Both the position numbers and the translations under genes were made by a program. From assembly GCA_017938785.1 (NCBI GenBank), contig JAGBAU010000267.1, positions 1-7,308 of the forward strand: a stretch of 7,308 bases of DNA. Reading direction: 5' to 3'. Positions 6,767 through 7,308 of this stretch are shown here, piece after piece (position 1 is the first letter of the stretch; each line of letters opens with the position of its first letter). The stretch is from Clostridia bacterium (GTDB lineage: Bacteria > Bacillota_A > Clostridia > Christensenellales > Aristaeellaceae). The notes beneath the pieces were generated by a model. That model saw only the letters and a program-made list of their open reading frames with translations, was not told where the DNA came from and ran no database searches.

Positions 6767-6819
6767 TTTTCGTTGATATGCCACAAAAACCAGTGATTTT
6801 CGTGTATATTTTCTCCAGA

Positions 6820-6867
6820 TTAGCGCTTGGAGAACTGGGGAGCGCGACGTGCGGCCTTGAGACCGTA
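6820..6867 (-). pseudogene. rpsI: Orphan 3' end of rpsI (ribosomal protein S9), 15 codons plus stop
   Basis: The minus strand encodes YGLKAARRAPQFSKR and a TAA stop. This is the C-terminal tail of ribosomal protein S9, which in Firmicutes commonly ends in this KARRAPQFSKR-type sequence and reaches into the ribosomal P site. The match ends abruptly: the two preceding codons read Ile-Gln and before them is an in-frame TGA, and no S9 sequence is found in any frame farther right. It cannot make a functional protein. Either a complete rpsI exists elsewhere and this is a duplicated 3' end, as left by site-specific integration into rpsI, or it is a rearrangement or assembly scar. The terminator downstream is probably the original rpsI terminator. 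Confidence 0.82.
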
Positions 6868-6885
6868 CTGGATTCAAATTGGGGC

Positions 6886-6911
6886 TTATCAATTACAAGA
6901 ATAAATGATAA
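6886..6911. repeat. AT-rich inverted repeat between fucU and the rpsI tail
   Basis: TTATCA (6886-6891) and TGATAA (6906-6911) form a perfect 6-bp inverted repeat around a 14-base AT-rich centre. It begins 19 bases to the right of the point where rpsI similarity ends. Such a layout could be a recombinase or regulator binding site, but an AT-rich repeat of this size can also arise by chance. Confidence 0.35.
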
Positions 6912-6916
6912 ATCAA

Positions 6917-6952
6917 CCGCATGGTTATGCGTGTCTGCGGTGTTTCATGCGG
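6917..6952. repeat. Nested inverted repeats directly after fucU, possible weak terminator
   Basis: The 7-bp arms CCGCATG (6917-6923) and CATGCGG (6946-6952) are perfectly complementary. The same left arm can pair instead with ATGCG at 6927-6931 (CGCAT, loop GGTT) or with TGCGGT at 6936-6941 (ACCGCA arm at 6916-6921), giving mutually exclusive hairpins. It starts 5 bases after the fucU stop codon in the minus direction and is followed by TTGATTTATC, only moderately T-rich, so a poor intrinsic terminator is possible. The function is not established. Confidence 0.45.
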
Positions 6953-6957
6953 GCTTT

Positions 6958-7308
6958 TCAGCTGCGGATAACGCCCTTTTTCAGGATGATACAGGCGTAG
7001 AGCGCTCTTTCCCCGGTCTGGATGGTGGCGTAGGCTTTCTTGCTGCGCTCGTAGAATTCAAAGCGCTCACAGAAGCCGATCTTTGTGCCGGGTTCATGCT
7101 TTTCGATGATTTCGCGGAACTCGCTCCACACAGGCGGCTCATCCCAGGGAATGCTGCCGGGAACCACTTCCATTAGGGTGACGGGTTCGGCCACAAAATC
7201 ATCCAGCGGAAACAGCTGTAAGATAGCGTCCAGCAGCTCGGGAACGGAGTGTCCATCGCAGCGCACGCACCGCTTGCCCATGGAATCCGCCGGGAAGTTG
7301 CCGTCGCC
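6958..7308 (-). CDS. fucU: RbsD/FucU-family sugar mutarotase, L-fucose mutarotase-like (N-terminus beyond window edge)
   Basis: Proteins of this family interconvert alpha and beta anomers of L-fucose (FucU) or D-ribose (RbsD), feeding the sugar into catabolism. The 116 visible residues run from GDGNFPADSMGKRC to the C-terminus; about 24 N-terminal residues with the GHGD motif lie past the right edge. VPELLDAILQLFPLD, VTLMEVVPG, the RFEFYERSKKAYATIQTGER segment and the C-terminal LKKGVI match E. coli FucU closely and fit FucU better than RbsD. The frame continues without a stop to the window edge, so the ATG at 7281 is internal. Two cysteines sit in RCVRCDG where E. coli FucU has QVIRADG. The gene has no link to lipid synthesis and is separated from the fab operon by the rpsI scar and a terminator; it presumably ends a sugar-utilisation operon to the right. 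Confidence 0.88.
   Translation of the reverse strand, partial: GDGNFPADSMGKRCVRCDGHSVPELLDAILQLFPLDDFVAEPVTLMEVVPGSIPWDEPPVWSEFREIIEKHEPGTKIGFCERFEFYERSKKAYATIQTGERALYACIILKKGVIRS

Larger units (their letters stand above)
6603..6957. other. Gene-poor stretch between the fab operon and fucU
   Basis: About 355 bases hold no intact gene. From left to right they contain the fab leader and ribosome site (to about 6629), operator and promoter (6624-6664), about 75 bases of A/T-rich sequence in which I see nothing further (6665-6740), the terminator (6741-6766), a 53-base rpsI 3' untranslated remnant, the rpsI tail (6820-6867) and a 90-base junction with inverted repeats. AT content is higher than in the flanking genes, mainly in the promoter and the junction part. 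Confidence 0.8.

Noticed and set aside
6682..7176. Plus-strand open frame through the terminator, rpsI tail and fucU
   Set aside because: It reads through a strong hairpin terminator and antisense to rpsI and fucU remnants, and its protein resembles nothing I know.
6958..7281. ATG at 7281 as the start of the fucU-like gene
   Set aside because: The frame continues upstream with conserved family residues (GDGNFPADS) to the window edge, so this Met is internal.

Overview
The window is almost entirely one minus-strand operon for type II fatty acid synthesis (FAS II), read from right to left: a MarR-family regulator (fabT-like), fabH, acpP, fabK, fabD, fabG, fabF, accB, fabZ and the first 71 codons of accC, which runs off the left edge. 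The order matches the fab/acc cluster known from Streptococcus (without fabM) and from several Clostridia. With enoyl reductase type FabK, GC-rich wobble positions and near-perfect GGAGG Shine-Dalgarno sites, it points to a moderately high-GC member of the Bacillota, most likely a gut-type Clostridia lineage. Species cannot be named from this sequence.

The operon is tightly packed. Four junctions overlap by ATGA (regulator/fabH, acpP/fabK, fabF/accB) or by longer overlaps (fabK/fabD 13 bases, fabD/fabG 11 bases). The others have short gaps: fabZ starts 1 base after accB, fabF 15 bases after fabG, accC 24 bases after fabZ, and acpP 47 bases after fabH, the largest gap. AccB and AccC are two parts of acetyl-CoA carboxylase (malonyl-CoA supply). 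FabD moves malonyl to ACP, FabH condenses the first unit, and FabF, FabG, FabZ and FabK carry out each elongation cycle. The operon starts at a perfect sigma-A promoter (TTGACA, 17 bases, TATAAT) whose start region holds a 13-bp palindrome, TTAGT-TAG-ACTAA, a good candidate operator for the first gene's product.

Upstream of the operon (6680-7308) the picture changes. A strong terminator with a UUCG loop lies at 6741-6766. Before it sits an orphan 15-codon 3' end of rpsI (ribosomal protein S9), cut off abruptly from the rest of its gene and followed on its right by about 90 bases of AT-rich and inverted-repeat sequence. Next comes the 3' part of a fucU/rbsD-family sugar mutarotase gene that runs off the right edge. 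The rpsI tail looks like a recombination scar: the 3' end of rpsI is a known integration site for integrative elements in Firmicutes, so this may be the distal attachment site of an inserted element or the remnant of a rearrangement. That junction is the most interesting part of the window; the fab operon itself is conventional.
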